Positions 1 through 9,278 of a DNA stretch of 64,000 nt are shown in pieces; positions within the stretch are counted from its first letter, which is position 1, and each line of letters opens with the position of its first letter. The notes below the pieces were generated by a model. That model saw only the letters and a list, made by a program, of their open reading frames with translations. It did no database searches and was not told the origin of the DNA. Source of the DNA: Crocinitomix algicola (GTDB lineage: Bacteria > Bacteroidota > Bacteroidia > Flavobacteriales_D > Crocinitomicaceae). The position numbers and the translations under genes were made by a program. The stretch lies in contig NZ_LYPF02000015.1 of the NCBI RefSeq assembly GCF_001661595.2, positions 62,001 to 126,000 of the forward strand, given 5' to 3'.

Positions 1-109
1 AAACCCATGCTGATGTTGAACTGTTTAAAGAATGGCTGGAAAATGCTAAAACACAATTCAAGGCATCAAAAAATGCGACAATTATTAAACCTCAATTCGT
101 TTTGAAATA
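1..109 (+). CDS. C-terminal end of an unidentified protein (partial)
   Basis: An open frame whose first whole codon is at position 3 runs to a TAG at 107-109 and gives about 35 residues, ending PQFVLK. The stretch is charged and looks helical (DVELFKEWLENAK). It is followed by an intrinsic terminator on the same strand, which supports a real gene end. The rest lies outside the window and I do not recognise the family from this tail. Confidence 0.55.
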
Positions 110-129
110 GGTTTACGGTAAGTAGTGAG

Positions 130-158
130 AAGAGGATCAAAAACGGTCCTCTTTTTTT
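130..158 (+). terminator. Intrinsic terminator of the leftmost gene
   Basis: AAGAGGA (130-136) pairs with TCCTCTT (147-153) across a 10-base loop and is followed by a T run. The T run overlaps the stop end of yidD on the other strand. Confidence 0.7.
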
Positions 159-396
159 ATTTCTTTTTTTTAGGATTCTCGGGCACAGGATCGTGCCCAT
201 GACCACCCCAAGGATGACAGGAAGCAATGCGTTTTATCCCCATCCAACTGCCACGAATTGGCCCCCATTCTTTTATCGCAGCAATTGTATAATTACTGCA
301 AGTAGGTGTATACCTACAGCTCGCCGGAAAAATAGGCGATATAAACCATTGATACAGTTTTACAGGGAATATAAATAGATAATTAATATACTTCAT
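157..396 (-). CDS. yidD: Membrane protein insertion efficiency factor YidD
   Basis: A 79-residue protein of the YidD family, which assists YidC-dependent insertion of inner-membrane proteins. The family signature is clear: a hydrophobic N-terminus followed by [20 protein letters not shown], with two conserved cysteines, then a tryptophan-rich segment and [11 protein letters not shown] near the end. The length is normal. Its ATG overlaps the stop of the upstream zinc-ribbon gene as TAATG, so translation is probably coupled. In many bacteria yidD sits with rpmH, rnpA and yidC; here none of them is adjacent. Confidence 0.95.
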   Translation of the reverse strand: MKYINYLFIFPVKLYQWFISPIFPASCRYTPTCSNYTIAAIKEWGPIRGSWMGIKRIASCHPWGGHGHDPVPENPKKKK

Positions 397-776
397 TATT
401 TAACATATGACTGCCGCTCAACTAAGGCATACCATCCATCCTCTAATTTCAAATAACCTTGGTCATAACAGAAATGATAGCGCATACCTTTCTTCGTTTC
501 ATACACATTTGTAAAATAGGCAAAATTAAATCCTTCTTCCATTAATGTCGTTCCTAAAACCTTTGCCTTACCATGCGGGTTGAATTTAGCAAGTATTCTT
601 CGATTTTTCCGTAGAATATTATTCACCTTACGCATATAATTCGAATTATCTCTGTTGAGTAAATTGTGCTTGATATTTCGGCAATAATCCGAACAGAAGC
701 GTTTATCACTCCTCCCTGTTATGGGATCTCCACAATTCTCACATACTCGTTTATCGTCTTGGGTTAAATCTTTCAT
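396..776 (-). CDS. Zinc-ribbon protein (DUF2116-like)
   Basis: A 126-residue protein with a small N-terminal zinc ribbon: CENC near residues 12-15 and CSDYC near residues 28-32 form a four-cysteine site, as in DUF2116-type proteins. A basic segment follows ([16 protein letters not shown]), then a C-terminal half of unknown fold ending in [14 protein letters not shown]. It is the first gene of a two-gene run with yidD, with stop and start overlapping as TAATG. The basic region beside a zinc ribbon suggests nucleic-acid or ribosome contact, but this is inference and the function is unknown. Confidence 0.75.
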   Translation of the reverse strand: MKDLTQDDKRVCENCGDPITGRSDKRFCSDYCRNIKHNLLNRDNSNYMRKVNNILRKNRRILAKFNPHGKAKVLGTTLMEEGFNFAYFTNVYETKKGMRYHFCYDQGYLKLEDGWYALVERQSYVK

Positions 777-836
777 AATGCTCTCCTAAAGTTAAGGATT
801 TCTATGGATTTTAGTATCTTTCCATAAAATACCATT

Positions 837-1763
837 TTGTACGGAAAAATAGACATACAAGAACTCGCTAAACTCGGAAATTTAGAATTCCTTGCCAAAC
901 AAGTGGTGGAAGGATTTATAACAGGACTACATCGTTCCCCATTTCACGGATTTTCTGTGGAATTTGCAGAACATCGGCTTTACAATGCAGGAGAATCAAC
1001 AAAACATATCGATTGGAAACTCTACGCTAAAACAGATAAGCTATTTGTAAAAAGATATGAAGAAGAAACTAATTTAAGGTGTCGAATAATTCTAGACAAT
1101 TCTTCATCCATGTATTTCCCTAAGTTAGACCAAGAAAAACAGTTGAATAAAATAGCGTTCAGTATTTATTCAATTGCCTCACTTATGGAAATTTTCAAAA
1201 AACAACGTGATGGAATTGGACTTACTGTTTTTAACAATAAGATAGGATTGGATACAGCGGTAAAAACTTCTCCAACCCATCAACGGATGATCTATAATGA
1301 GCTCGAGCAATTAATGGTCAGTCAAGACGAGCAGCTCAATGTTGAAACGTCTCTTGCCTCCATTCTTCACCAAGCTGCCGAAAGCAACCATAAACGATCG
1401 CTAATTATTGTCTTCTCCGATTTCTACAGTAATGAATCATTAGAAGAGCTGACAGATGCCTTTTTACATTTAAAACACAACAAACACGAGGTGCTGCTTT
1501 TTAACGTAATGGATAAATCCAAAGAAATGGAATTAAATTACCCGAATAAACCAACCACATTTATCGATCTAGAAAGTGGAGAAAAAATAAAATTACATCC
1601 TGCTGAAATCAAAAAAACTTTCCAAAAACAAGTAGAAAAAATAAAAAATGACCTTAAAATGAAATGCACTCAATTCAAGATTGATTTTGTCGAAGCCGAT
1701 ATAAATGAGGGAGTTGAATTCGTATTACAGCAATACTTGATCAAACGTCAAAAAATAATTTAA
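837..1763 (+). CDS. DUF58 domain protein (von Willebrand A-like)
   Basis: A 308-residue DUF58 protein. The N-terminal part carries the family hallmark GESTKHIDWKLYAKTDKLFVKRYEEE near residues 52-76, and a VWA-like metal-site motif DNSSSMYFP follows at about 87-95. Such proteins usually work with a MoxR-type AAA+ ATPase in envelope or complex assembly. No moxR gene lies next to it here. The start is taken as TTG at 837 because the next in-frame methionine would remove conserved N-terminal sequence and no in-frame ATG exists upstream. The gene stands alone between the divergent zinc-ribbon gene and tRNA-Asp. Confidence 0.88.
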   Translation: MYGKIDIQELAKLGNLEFLAKQVVEGFITGLHRSPFHGFSVEFAEHRLYNAGESTKHIDWKLYAKTDKLFVKRYEEETNLRCRIILDNSSSMYFPKLDQEKQLNKIAFSIYSIASLMEIFKKQRDGIGLTVFNNKIGLDTAVKTSPTHQRMIYNELEQLMVSQDEQLNVETSLASILHQAAESNHKRSLIIVFSDFYSNESLEELTDAFLHLKHNKHEVLLFNVMDKSKEMELNYPNKPTTFIDLESGEKIKLHPAEIKKTFQKQVEKIKNDLKMKCTQFKIDFVEADINEGVEFVLQQYLIKRQKII

Positions 1764-1783
1764 TTTTTTTTTCATTTTTTTGC

Positions 1784-1813
1784 TTGTCAGAAGAAAAAAT
1801 ATACCTACTTTTG
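1784..1813 (+). promoter_or_regulatory. Promoter of tRNA-Asp
   Basis: TTG at 1784-1786, a 19-base spacer and TACTTTTG at 1806-1813 match the Bacteroidota -33/-7 consensus (TTG and TAnnTTTG). Initiation would fall near 1819, about 30 bases before the mature tRNA. Confidence 0.7.
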
Positions 1814-1850
1814 TCCCGCCTCTAATGAGGGGTAAGAAATTAAAAATCTT

Positions 1851-1924
1851 GGTCCGGTAGTTCAGTTGGTTAGAATACATGCCTGTCACGCATGGGGTCG
1901 CGGGTTCGAGTCCCGTCCGGACCG
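1851..1924 (+). tRNA. tRNA-Asp (anticodon GTC)
   Basis: A complete cloverleaf. The acceptor arm GGTCCGG (1851-1857) pairs with CCGGACC (1917-1923). The anticodon stem CATGC/GCATG encloses the loop CTGTCAC with anticodon GTC at 1885-1887. The T arm is GCGGG-TTCGAGT-CCCGT. Discriminator G is at 1924, and CCA is not encoded. The gene is single, with its own promoter and terminator. Confidence 0.97.
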
Positions 1925-1930
1925 CTGATA

Positions 1931-1963
1931 AAAAAAGCTTCACAAAAACGTGAGGCTTTTTTT
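1931..1963 (+). terminator. Terminator of tRNA-Asp
   Basis: GCTTCAC pairs with GTGAGGC (one G-T pair) around a short A-rich loop and is flanked by A and T runs, directly after the tRNA. From here to 2225 I see no gene; short frames on either strand have no family features. Confidence 0.8.
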
Positions 1964-2126
1964 GTGCACCAAAGTTTCATAAAAATGCAATGGAAGGACA
2001 GGACGAGAAGTTTATGGATCAAGCACAAAAGTTGGGGATTAGGCATAAATTTAGTTCGTCTGAATAAGAGGAGAACAAAACCAATCCTTTTCCTCATCCC
2101 TAACCTAAAATTAATTTTCCTCAACT

Positions 2127-2154
2127 AAAAAAACCAGCACATGAGCATGGCTGG
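2127..2154 (-). terminator. Terminator of the small secreted protein gene
   Basis: Read on the minus strand, CCAGC (2154-2150) pairs with GCTGG (2138-2134) and runs into a seven-T tract. It lies about 70 bases past the stop at 2225. Confidence 0.65.
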
Positions 2155-2224
2155 CTTAAAAACATTCGTGACCGCTATACTTAGCCGTCGTTATTGAAGA
2201 AAATCTAAAATTGAATCATTGTCA

Positions 2225-2530
2225 TTATCGCTCTACGCGATAACTTACCTCATTATCTTCGTGGATTCCAGAAATAAGATAATTCCCTTCTGAACACTCC
2301 GTAAAGTCTATAACGTAACCATTTACCATTGGATCTCGTGCAATTGTCGGTTGTTCTCCTATTATTGCGCTTCCATCCAACTGAGTCACTTCCACCGATT
2401 CATGATCCATTTGAAAATCGTAAAACAGTATTTTATGTTCATACAAGGGCATGGGTTGTGGTTCGGTTTGACTATACCCGGATATACATACCCCCATCAA
2501 AAGAACTAGGGCTAAAAAGAATCGTTTCAT
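2225..2530 (-). CDS. Small secreted protein of unknown function
   Basis: A 101-residue product with a clear signal peptide (MKRFFLALVLLMGVCISGYSQ; cleavage probably after the SQ near residue 21). The mature 80 residues are acidic and look beta-rich, with one cysteine (TECSEG). I recognise no domain. The short length and secretion signal resemble the small periplasmic or surface proteins common in Flavobacteriia. It has its own terminator downstream and is separated from the phosphatase gene by a second terminator, so it is probably monocistronic. Confidence 0.6.
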   Translation of the reverse strand: MKRFFLALVLLMGVCISGYSQTEPQPMPLYEHKILFYDFQMDHESVEVTQLDGSAIIGEQPTIARDPMVNGYVIDFTECSEGNYLISGIHEDNEVSYRVER

Positions 2531-2660
2531 AAGACAATATTAAAATTGTTTGTTAAGTTAATTGTAATTGGCTTTCGCACAATCTTATACTAAAGACTTA
2601 ATGTAATGCGATAAAGTTGCACGATGAATGAGACTTACTTTATTCACCATAACAATCATC

Positions 2661-2694
2661 CAAAAAAAACGAGCAGACAATATTGCCTGCTCGT
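2661..2694 (-). terminator. Terminator after the PhoD-type phosphatase gene
   Basis: ACGAGCAG (2669-2676) pairs with CTGCTCGT (2687-2694). On the minus strand the hairpin is followed by an eight-T tract. It ends the two-gene unit 7242 to 2717. Confidence 0.8.
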
Positions 2695-2716
2695 GATCAA
2701 TCTACAAACCAAATAA

Positions 2717-4648
2717 TTAATGGGCAATAACTACACGTTTACTTGTCTTTTCAATTTCGCCTTCTGCTTGCAAATGCAAAAAGTAATTCCCCTGACTTAA
2801 ATGTCCCGGTAAATTAATTGTGATTTTTTGATTCCCCGCTCCCACTTCAACTGTAGTATTAAATTGAACCTTTCCGTGAGTATCCATCAGCTCAATAGTG
2901 AAGTTTTTGCTTTCATTTAATGATAATCCTATCACTAAATAATCAACAGTTGGATTAGGATAAACCCCACTTACAAAATAACTCATTTGAAGTTTTTCAA
3001 CTCCCAAACCTTCGTCTTCTTCAACATAATCTAGCGGGGTATCAGGTGCCGGATTAGCTTGAATGTCTTTGCCTGCCGAAGGACTTAGCGCTTGTTGTAA
3101 ATAACCTTGATTCACTAATGTAAACCACCCCTGACCTAAACTATCTCGATCTGATCTAAATTTTGTGTCAACATAATGATAGTCGGCTTGCGTTTTAAAT
3201 GGCGTAACATCTAAAATAAAATAGCCGTGATTATCCAAATCAGAATAACGCAGATGCGGGTTCTCATACAGCAAAGCGTTTTGATAAGGTATAGGGGAAG
3301 TTCCTGGATTACTTTCATTTCGATTAGGTGATGCTAAACTTGGCGCTGCCAATTCCACACCAAATGTTCCCATTCCTGTTAGTGGTTGATAATAGTCTTC
3401 GTCATAAGGAAACTTGGTTAAATCAAAAGACCAAGAGCGATGAGTATCACCTGTTAAAACAACATGGTTTTTGTTCCCAGTTTCCATCATTTTATTGATC
3501 ATTTTTTCGCGCTCATAAGGATATCCTGTCCAAGCGTCAACATCCGGGTCATTCTCCCCTTCTTCTGAAAGCATCACTTGATTTCCATAAATTTTCCAAG
3601 TTGCAGGTGTCTGATCTATTATATCAAACAACCATTCTCTTTGATCATCTCCCAAAATAACTCGTGTACTATCCAAAAACAATGGATCATCGGCACTGTA
3701 AGCCTGCTTATCGCGATCCTCCACACGGGTGTCTATCAAAATAATCTCTGCTAAATCTCCAACACGCACGTTACGATAAATTTGGGGTTTCCCTCCTACA
3801 TATTCTGGTGTTCGAATCGGCATCCATTCCATATACGCTCGAATGGCATTTTCTTTTCTTGTAATAAAATCACCCTCCGTTTCTTCGTTGTGATTTTGCG
3901 CACCAGTTTCATAAGTATTGTTGGCAATTTCATGATCATCCCACACACAAATAAAAGGATGCTGCTGATGAGCTGCCATCAAATCTTGATCAAGCTTATA
4001 AAAATTGTGCCGTACGCGATAATCATCTAAACTGATAATTTCATGATTAGGACGATGCTCACGTCCAACCTCAGCCGTATATCCGTAATCATAAGTTGGA
4101 TACTCGTACAAATAATCTCCCAAATGAATGACAGCATCTAGATCATTATGCTTAGAAATTTGCTTGTACGAATTAAAATACCCCATTTGGTAATTGCTAC
4201 ATGATCCTACAGCAAAACGCAAATGTTCACCATTCTCTCCTGGTAAGGTATGCGTTCGTCCCACTAAACTATTTTTCTCTAACGCGGTAAAATAATAGTA
4301 ATAGGTAACATTGGGAGACAACCCTTCTACATCAATTTTTACGGTATAATCTTTCGTATAATCGGTGTGCGTTACCCCCTCAGCAACCACATAGTTAAAA
4401 CTAGTGTCTGTAGCCATTACCCATTTGACTTCAATCAACGTATCGGTAGTCGGTGTAACCCTTGTCCAGATAATAACCCTATCTTGAAGTGGATCACCAC
4501 TCGCAACACCGTGATAAAACGGTGCTAAATCGGCATTAAAATATTCCGGTTCTATTTCTTCACCAGGACCATGTGTGAATGATCCCTGCCCCATTAAGCC
4601 AGTAGGAATTAAATTCCATAATAAGAATACAACGATTAATCTACTCAT
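2717..4648 (-). CDS. Secreted PhoD-family alkaline phosphatase with T9SS sorting domain
   Basis: A 643-residue PhoD-type phosphoesterase. A signal peptide ends near residue 21. The PhoD N-terminal beta domain (about 42-140) starts FYHGVASGDPLQDRVIIWTR. The metallophosphatase domain follows (about 144-500) with GDYLYEY at 177-183, WDDHE at 236-240 and GDTHRSW at 400-406, all expected metal-site motifs. The last 80 residues (YPNPTVDYLVI to KRVVIAH) form a type A T9SS sorting domain, so the enzyme should be exported to the cell surface or medium, where it would release phosphate from phosphoesters. Its ATG overlaps the stop of the upstream 865-residue protein by four bases, so the two are coupled. 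Confidence 0.92.
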   Translation of the reverse strand: MSRLIVVFLLWNLIPTGLMGQGSFTHGPGEEIEPEYFNADLAPFYHGVASGDPLQDRVIIWTRVTPTTDTLIEVKWVMATDTSFNYVVAEGVTHTDYTKDYTVKIDVEGLSPNVTYYYYFTALEKNSLVGRTHTLPGENGEHLRFAVGSCSNYQMGYFNSYKQISKHNDLDAVIHLGDYLYEYPTYDYGYTAEVGREHRPNHEIISLDDYRVRHNFYKLDQDLMAAHQQHPFICVWDDHEIANNTYETGAQNHNEETEGDFITRKENAIRAYMEWMPIRTPEYVGGKPQIYRNVRVGDLAEIILIDTRVEDRDKQAYSADDPLFLDSTRVILGDDQREWLFDIIDQTPATWKIYGNQVMLSEEGENDPDVDAWTGYPYEREKMINKMMETGNKNHVVLTGDTHRSWSFDLTKFPYDEDYYQPLTGMGTFGVELAAPSLASPNRNESNPGTSPIPYQNALLYENPHLRYSDLDNHGYFILDVTPFKTQADYHYVDTKFRSDRDSLGQGWFTLVNQGYLQQALSPSAGKDIQANPAPDTPLDYVEEDEGLGVEKLQMSYFVSGVYPNPTVDYLVIGLSLNESKNFTIELMDTHGKVQFNTTVEVGAGNQKITINLPGHLSQGNYFLHLQAEGEIEKTSKRVVIAH

Positions 4649-7242
4649 TTTTTAATGATTTTTAAGGTTTGAATGGCGCCTTCATTTTGGATTGATAAAA
4701 AGTATAATCCAGCAGCCAGTTCACTCAAATCAAGCTGAATTGTAGTATCCGTTAGATTGGTTCCATCGGTTATTACTTGACCATTTAAATGAGACAATTG
4801 GTAAGTACTACCTGTTTGAATCCCTTTAATTGTTACCTCTCCAGCTGTTGGATTTGGATAAGCGCTCATTTCAACTGCCACTATATTCTTAATAGATGCA
4901 AAGCTCATTGATTCTGTTTCAAGAACCATCAAACGATAACCATCGTTAAATGGCGCATCTGTTGAAGAACTATTTTGAGACCCAATAGCAATCACCTTAA
5001 ATGGTCCACTTGGTGCTTCTTCTCCTGCCAAATCAGAATTTGAGGAAATATATAAGCTTACAGTATCCAATGTTGCCAAATTCACGGCACCCACGGTTAA
5101 ATTCGCTGGCCATGTAGCAATTGCTGGATATAGTTTCAATGAATCAGCGGTTACATATTGTGACTCTGTAACCTCTGTAGCCAACTCAATATTATCTGCA
5201 AAAAACAAGTCATTATCCATTGAAACAACCTCGATAGAATCAATAGACTCAATTCGGGTTAGCCCCTTAAACTGATTAACCTTACCCCAAACATTTAGTT
5301 CATCTCCTTCTTGTGGCGAATAACCTAGTAATTCCGTTGCACTGTAAACATTTATTCCACCATCCTCTTCTAAAAGGTAAAAATCAAATCCTCCTGTATA
5401 ATTAAAATTGATGCCATGAACAATTCCATTAATCTTCACATTTGTTCCAAGTGCTTCTGCCACACCGTCCTCATCTACAGGTCTGAGACTTGCAATAGGA
5501 GTTGTCGGATACTCATAATTAATAATTCGAACTGTATCCATGATAACCTCACCTAAAAATGCATTGCTAGGGTTGGAAAGCGAAAGCACAAAATATTCAT
5601 CCGATTCGAACGGCTCGCTATTTATCAATTCAAAATAAAAAAAAGCGGTATCAAACTCAGCACCTTCAGTAAAGGATACAACGGAAGACACAAGATTAAC
5701 ATCGGTTTCCAAATCAATCGTTCCCGCATCGTGTAAATTCACATCTACCTGACTAAGAAACTCATTCCCGTTAGCCAAAACAATAGGAACAGCAATTACA
5801 CCATCTTCTTCATTTACTACTGTGGTAGGATGTTGAAATGAAACCGTTAAAATATCAGCAGTATTAATTGCAGCTATACTAAAATCATCAATTGCCAAAC
5901 CATCATCATAACTACTTGAATTATAATCTGTCCACCTTACCCAAAGCGTATCATTAGGCATTAGACTTAAACTTCCTATCACACCGCTAATTTCTGTTTG
6001 GTAGACAGGCTCATTCCCATCCGTCGGTACATTAAGCGTACCGTCTTCAACAGGAGAATAAAAACTTAGTAAATCATATGCTGTAAATCCGTCAGCTCCA
6101 ATACCCGAAGCGTTAATTGCAAAATCAAAATGCAATGTATCTGGCCCAGTTGCCCTTAATGGACGACCTTGACGCCACATTTCACCCGTAAAATTAATTT
6201 CTACATTCTCAATTACCTCACCTGTAGTATTGATCCACGCGGAACCATATGTTGATTTATTCAACGACCCACTTCCGATTGAACCAAGTGCTCTGTCTGT
6301 ACTTACACTATCACCAAAACTATACATATTTCCTCCTGCATAATCTCCAAAAGCAACCCGATAAGTAGTATTCGCATTCGCTCCATTTTCCTCTGCGAAC
6401 CATGCTGTTGGCAAAGTTTCAAAACCAAGCTCCAACCCATATTCGTTGGAAAGCGAATTAAAATCTTCTGTATAATAAGTATCAAACAAGGCTATTTCAC
6501 CAAATAAAGAAATTGGTGCTTCAATTGCACTAAAAGACACCGTTAAATCATCAACAGCCAAACCATCATCGTAACTGCTCGAATTATGATCAAACCATTT
6601 TATCCATAATGTATCCGATGGAGCAATAGTCACATCAAAACTTGCCTCAATTAAAGTAAATTGACCCGGAGCATTACCATCAACGCTTTCTTGATTTCTA
6701 GGATCTCCAGGTGCCGCCGGACTTACAAAATTTAAAACGGGCAAGGGAGTATATCCTTCTGCAAAAATTTCACCTTTATTTACACCATAAAAAAAGTGCA
6801 ATGTATCTTGTCCTGTACCTCTATCTGCATTACCCACACGCCACAACTCACCGCGGTAAGAGATGTTCACAGAAGAAATGGTCTCCTCTGTTTCGTTCAC
6901 GAAAGGTATTCCGTAATGAACAGCATATAAAGATCCACTTCCTATACTACCCATGGCACGCTCCAAGCTATCAGGACCAAACGCATCACCGAAGCTATAT
7001 AAATCTCCTCCCGCCAATTCTCCAGATTCGGCGCGATATTCTTCATTTGCATTAGAACCATATTCTTTTGCTAGCCACCCTTCAGGTAACAGTTCATAAC
7101 TATTATCCAAATAAGTTGGCGAAAGTGAATTAAAATTTTGATTGTAATCAGTATCCAAATCAGTGATACTAATTTGGGCGTTTAAGGTCGATCCGCACAT
7201 GGTAAGTGCAACGACAAGCGCATTTTTTAATAATCGTTTCAT
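4645..7242 (-). CDS. Large modular secreted protein with T9SS sorting domain
   Basis: An 865-residue exported protein. A signal peptide ends near residue 22. Two homologous beta-rich domains follow (about 25-240 and 245-460), each with an ANxxYR...AGGxxYSFGD motif and an LWxxWxDxNSSSYDDGLAxDD motif. A Calx-beta-like segment comes next (about 470-590), then an OB-fold-like domain with DFYLLEEDGGINVY (about 610-710), then a T9SS sorting domain (YPNPTAGEVTI to the end). The domain set resembles non-enzymatic parts of secreted nucleases and phosphatases, but no catalytic domain is visible. It is translationally coupled to the PhoD phosphatase, so a shared role in extracellular phosphate acquisition is inferred, not shown. 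Confidence 0.8.
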   Translation of the reverse strand: MKRLLKNALVVALTMCGSTLNAQISITDLDTDYNQNFNSLSPTYLDNSYELLPEGWLAKEYGSNANEEYRAESGELAGGDLYSFGDAFGPDSLERAMGSIGSGSLYAVHYGIPFVNETEETISSVNISYRGELWRVGNADRGTGQDTLHFFYGVNKGEIFAEGYTPLPVLNFVSPAAPGDPRNQESVDGNAPGQFTLIEASFDVTIAPSDTLWIKWFDHNSSSYDDGLAVDDLTVSFSAIEAPISLFGEIALFDTYYTEDFNSLSNEYGLELGFETLPTAWFAEENGANANTTYRVAFGDYAGGNMYSFGDSVSTDRALGSIGSGSLNKSTYGSAWINTTGEVIENVEINFTGEMWRQGRPLRATGPDTLHFDFAINASGIGADGFTAYDLLSFYSPVEDGTLNVPTDGNEPVYQTEISGVIGSLSLMPNDTLWVRWTDYNSSSYDDGLAIDDFSIAAINTADILTVSFQHPTTVVNEEDGVIAVPIVLANGNEFLSQVDVNLHDAGTIDLETDVNLVSSVVSFTEGAEFDTAFFYFELINSEPFESDEYFVLSLSNPSNAFLGEVIMDTVRIINYEYPTTPIASLRPVDEDGVAEALGTNVKINGIVHGINFNYTGGFDFYLLEEDGGINVYSATELLGYSPQEGDELNVWGKVNQFKGLTRIESIDSIEVVSMDNDLFFADNIELATEVTESQYVTADSLKLYPAIATWPANLTVGAVNLATLDTVSLYISSNSDLAGEEAPSGPFKVIAIGSQNSSSTDAPFNDGYRLMVLETESMSFASIKNIVAVEMSAYPNPTAGEVTIKGIQTGSTYQLSHLNGQVITDGTNLTDTTIQLDLSELAAGLYFLSIQNEGAIQTLKIIKK

Positions 7243-7261
7243 TTTGTAGGACTTTTTTTTG

Positions 7262-7269
7262 CAAAGCTA
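7262..7269 (-). promoter_or_regulatory. -7 promoter element for the secreted phosphatase operon
   Basis: On the minus strand TAGCTTTG matches TAnnTTTG, 19 bases upstream of the ATG at 7242. I see no well-spaced -33 TTG, so only the -7 element is claimed. Confidence 0.4.
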
Positions 7270-7355
7270 GTCTTAGAAAAAACCAACTGTTTCAAGTCCT
7301 ACATGATTAGATTGTTATTTTATTTGACTGAATTGTTAATTTTATATCTTAAATC

Positions 7356-8042
7356 TTAATTATTTATTTCAATCGCACTAAAAAACTTGGACTTAAAGGC
7401 CCTTCCGATTGTTAACACCGTTTTATTGGATAAAACAACTTGTGTTTTTGAAACCTTTAAAATTTGATGACTATTGATCAAATAAGACTTATGAATTCGA
7501 TAAAACCCCTCTTCTTCGAGTAATATTTCCCAGTTCCCTAAGGTTTCATTCGTCAGTAACTTTTTATCATTTAACAGATAAAGCTCTGTATAATCCATAT
7601 CCGAATGGATATAAACAATTTCAGACGGATTAACACGCACCATTTCGTGTCCACTTTTAACAAATAGGGATTTAGATTGGTATTGATATTGCTGAACGAA
7701 TTTTTCAATGGCTTGTTGAAATCTCGGGTAAGAAAAGGGCTTCACAAGATAGTCCAAAACATTCAAGTCAAAACCCTGAACAGCGTAATTGGAAAAGGCT
7801 GTAGTCAAAACTACAGCAGGTGGATTTTCCATAGTTTTCAAAAAATCAATCCCAGATTGATGAGGCAAGTGAATATCCAAAAAAAGTAAATCAATTTGCT
7901 GGTGAGGATGAGCTAAAAAAAACGCTGACGCCTTTAAAGGACTTGTAAAAACATCTATTAGTCGCAAACGGCCATCACGCTCAATATAGTTCATCAAAAC
8001 GCGTTGAGCAGGTGCTTGATCCTCAAGAATTAGACAATTCAT
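7356..8042 (-). CDS. LytTR-family response regulator
   Basis: A 228-residue two-component regulator. The receiver domain (1-115) has the acidic pair E7/D8, phospho-acceptor D56 in LLFLDIHLP, and the conserved lysine in DYLVKPF. A LytTR DNA-binding domain (about 128-225) includes FYRIHKSYLIN and ends in TIGRAFKSKFF. The gene overlaps the histidine kinase gene by four bases (ATGA), so the two form one operon and almost certainly one pathway. The target is unknown; the outer-membrane receptor divergently transcribed from 9279 is a candidate by position only. Confidence 0.93.
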   Translation of the reverse strand: MNCLILEDQAPAQRVLMNYIERDGRLRLIDVFTSPLKASAFFLAHPHQQIDLLFLDIHLPHQSGIDFLKTMENPPAVVLTTAFSNYAVQGFDLNVLDYLVKPFSYPRFQQAIEKFVQQYQYQSKSLFVKSGHEMVRVNPSEIVYIHSDMDYTELYLLNDKKLLTNETLGNWEILLEEEGFYRIHKSYLINSHQILKVSKTQVVLSNKTVLTIGRAFKSKFFSAIEINN

Positions 8043-9064
8043 CCTTCGTTTTTGTTTAAATTAATAGCCAAAGTCACTTGATACAATCCCTCATGTTTTT
8101 TTATCATTAAACTGTGATCGTTGGGATACAATAATCGTAATCTTTTTTTTACATTCTCTAATCCTATCCCACGACTCAAACTCTTGGTATTCGTCTCTTC
8201 CGAATAGTTGTTCTCACAATAAAATGCAATATGGCCATCCTCCTCTACAATTAATTCGACCTGAATGAATACATCATCACTTTTACTTGATGCACTGTGT
8301 TTAAAAGCGTTTTCTATAAAAACCGTTAATAAAAAAGGTGCGATAGTATACATTTGACTCGCTCGATTTTCAAATTTAAATTGCACCTCTCCCCTATTTT
8401 CAAATTGTAACTTCGAAAGGTTAATAAAATTTTCAACTTGTTCAATCTCCTGTTTTAAAGGAACGTATTCCTCTCGACATTCATAAAGCATATAACGTAA
8501 AACACCTGAAAGCTCTAAAATAATCTCAGGTGTTTTTTCTGACTTTTCAAGTGCGTAGGCATATAAATTATTCAGATTATTGAATAAAAAATGGGGATTA
8601 ATTTGAGACTTCAAAAATTGTAACTCACTCTCCTTGACAGCATGTTTTAATTCATCGACTTGCCGTTGCTTTTGAAAGGCATCCCAAGCAAATTTAAATC
8701 CCACCAAAATAGTTACTACTGGTAAAATGCCCAATAAATTTTCAAACACACCTGGAAAACTTTTACCCCTTGTTTCAGGAAAGTAAATTTGTTCAACAAC
8801 ACCTTCTTCAATTAGAATAACAATGGCCAAAAGCACTAAAAAAATCACCCCAAATAGCAAATACCTTTGCTTATAAAGAAAACGAGGTAACAACCAAAAA
8901 TTAATCAAATACGCAGCAAAAACATAGTTTAGAAAAAAAACAATTTCAAATTCTTCAATTCGCGTATCCCTCCTATCAAATGCATAAAAAATAAAAACCG
9001 TGATCACCAATATTAGGTGAAACAACATTTCAAAACCTCTTTGTTTTTGTTTCTCAGTCATCAC
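8039..9064 (-). CDS. LytS/YehU-type sensor histidine kinase
   Basis: A membrane histidine kinase of about 341 residues. Four hydrophobic segments lie in residues 12-125. The His_kinase domain follows, with the phospho-acceptor histidine in QINPHFLFNNLNNLYAYAL (H158 counting from GTG), and then a HATPase region (FIENAFKHS as the N box; GIGLENVKKRL as the G box). It pairs with the downstream LytTR regulator. The start may be GTG at 9064 or the next codon, ATG at 9061. GTG is preferred because a TAnnTTTG box lies exactly four bases before it, as at four other genes here. Confidence 0.93.
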   Translation of the reverse strand: MMTEKQKQRGFEMLFHLILVITVFIFYAFDRRDTRIEEFEIVFFLNYVFAAYLINFWLLPRFLYKQRYLLFGVIFLVLLAIVILIEEGVVEQIYFPETRGKSFPGVFENLLGILPVVTILVGFKFAWDAFQKQRQVDELKHAVKESELQFLKSQINPHFLFNNLNNLYAYALEKSEKTPEIILELSGVLRYMLYECREEYVPLKQEIEQVENFINLSKLQFENRGEVQFKFENRASQMYTIAPFLLTVFIENAFKHSASSKSDDVFIQVELIVEEDGHIAFYCENNYSEETNTKSLSRGIGLENVKKRLRLLYPNDHSLMIKKHEGLYQVTLAINLNKNEG

Positions 9065-9068
9065 AAAA

Positions 9069-9076
9069 CAAAATTA
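9069..9076 (-). promoter_or_regulatory. -7 element abutting the histidine kinase start
   Basis: TAATTTTG on the minus strand matches TAnnTTTG and is separated from GTG (9064) by four bases. If used, the transcript would be leaderless or nearly so. No matching -33 element is evident. Confidence 0.4.
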
Positions 9077-9278
9077 AAGCATTCCCTTCAACTTTTAGTA
9101 AAGAATTCGCTCATCAACCGAATTTAAATGTCAATCGACTTAAAATTGAAAATAATCGTATACAAATAACCAATTACCGGGTTAAAATTTGTCGTTTAAC
9201 TCCCTAATTCTGTCGTTGACCTGCAAAAGATTTTTGCTTCATTAAATTGTCCTGATATTTGCAAAAACAACATGAATC

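Noticed and set aside
1892-2128. A frame of 78 codons over and past the tRNA-Asp gene on the plus strand
   Set aside because: It begins inside the tRNA and crosses its terminator; the product has no family features.
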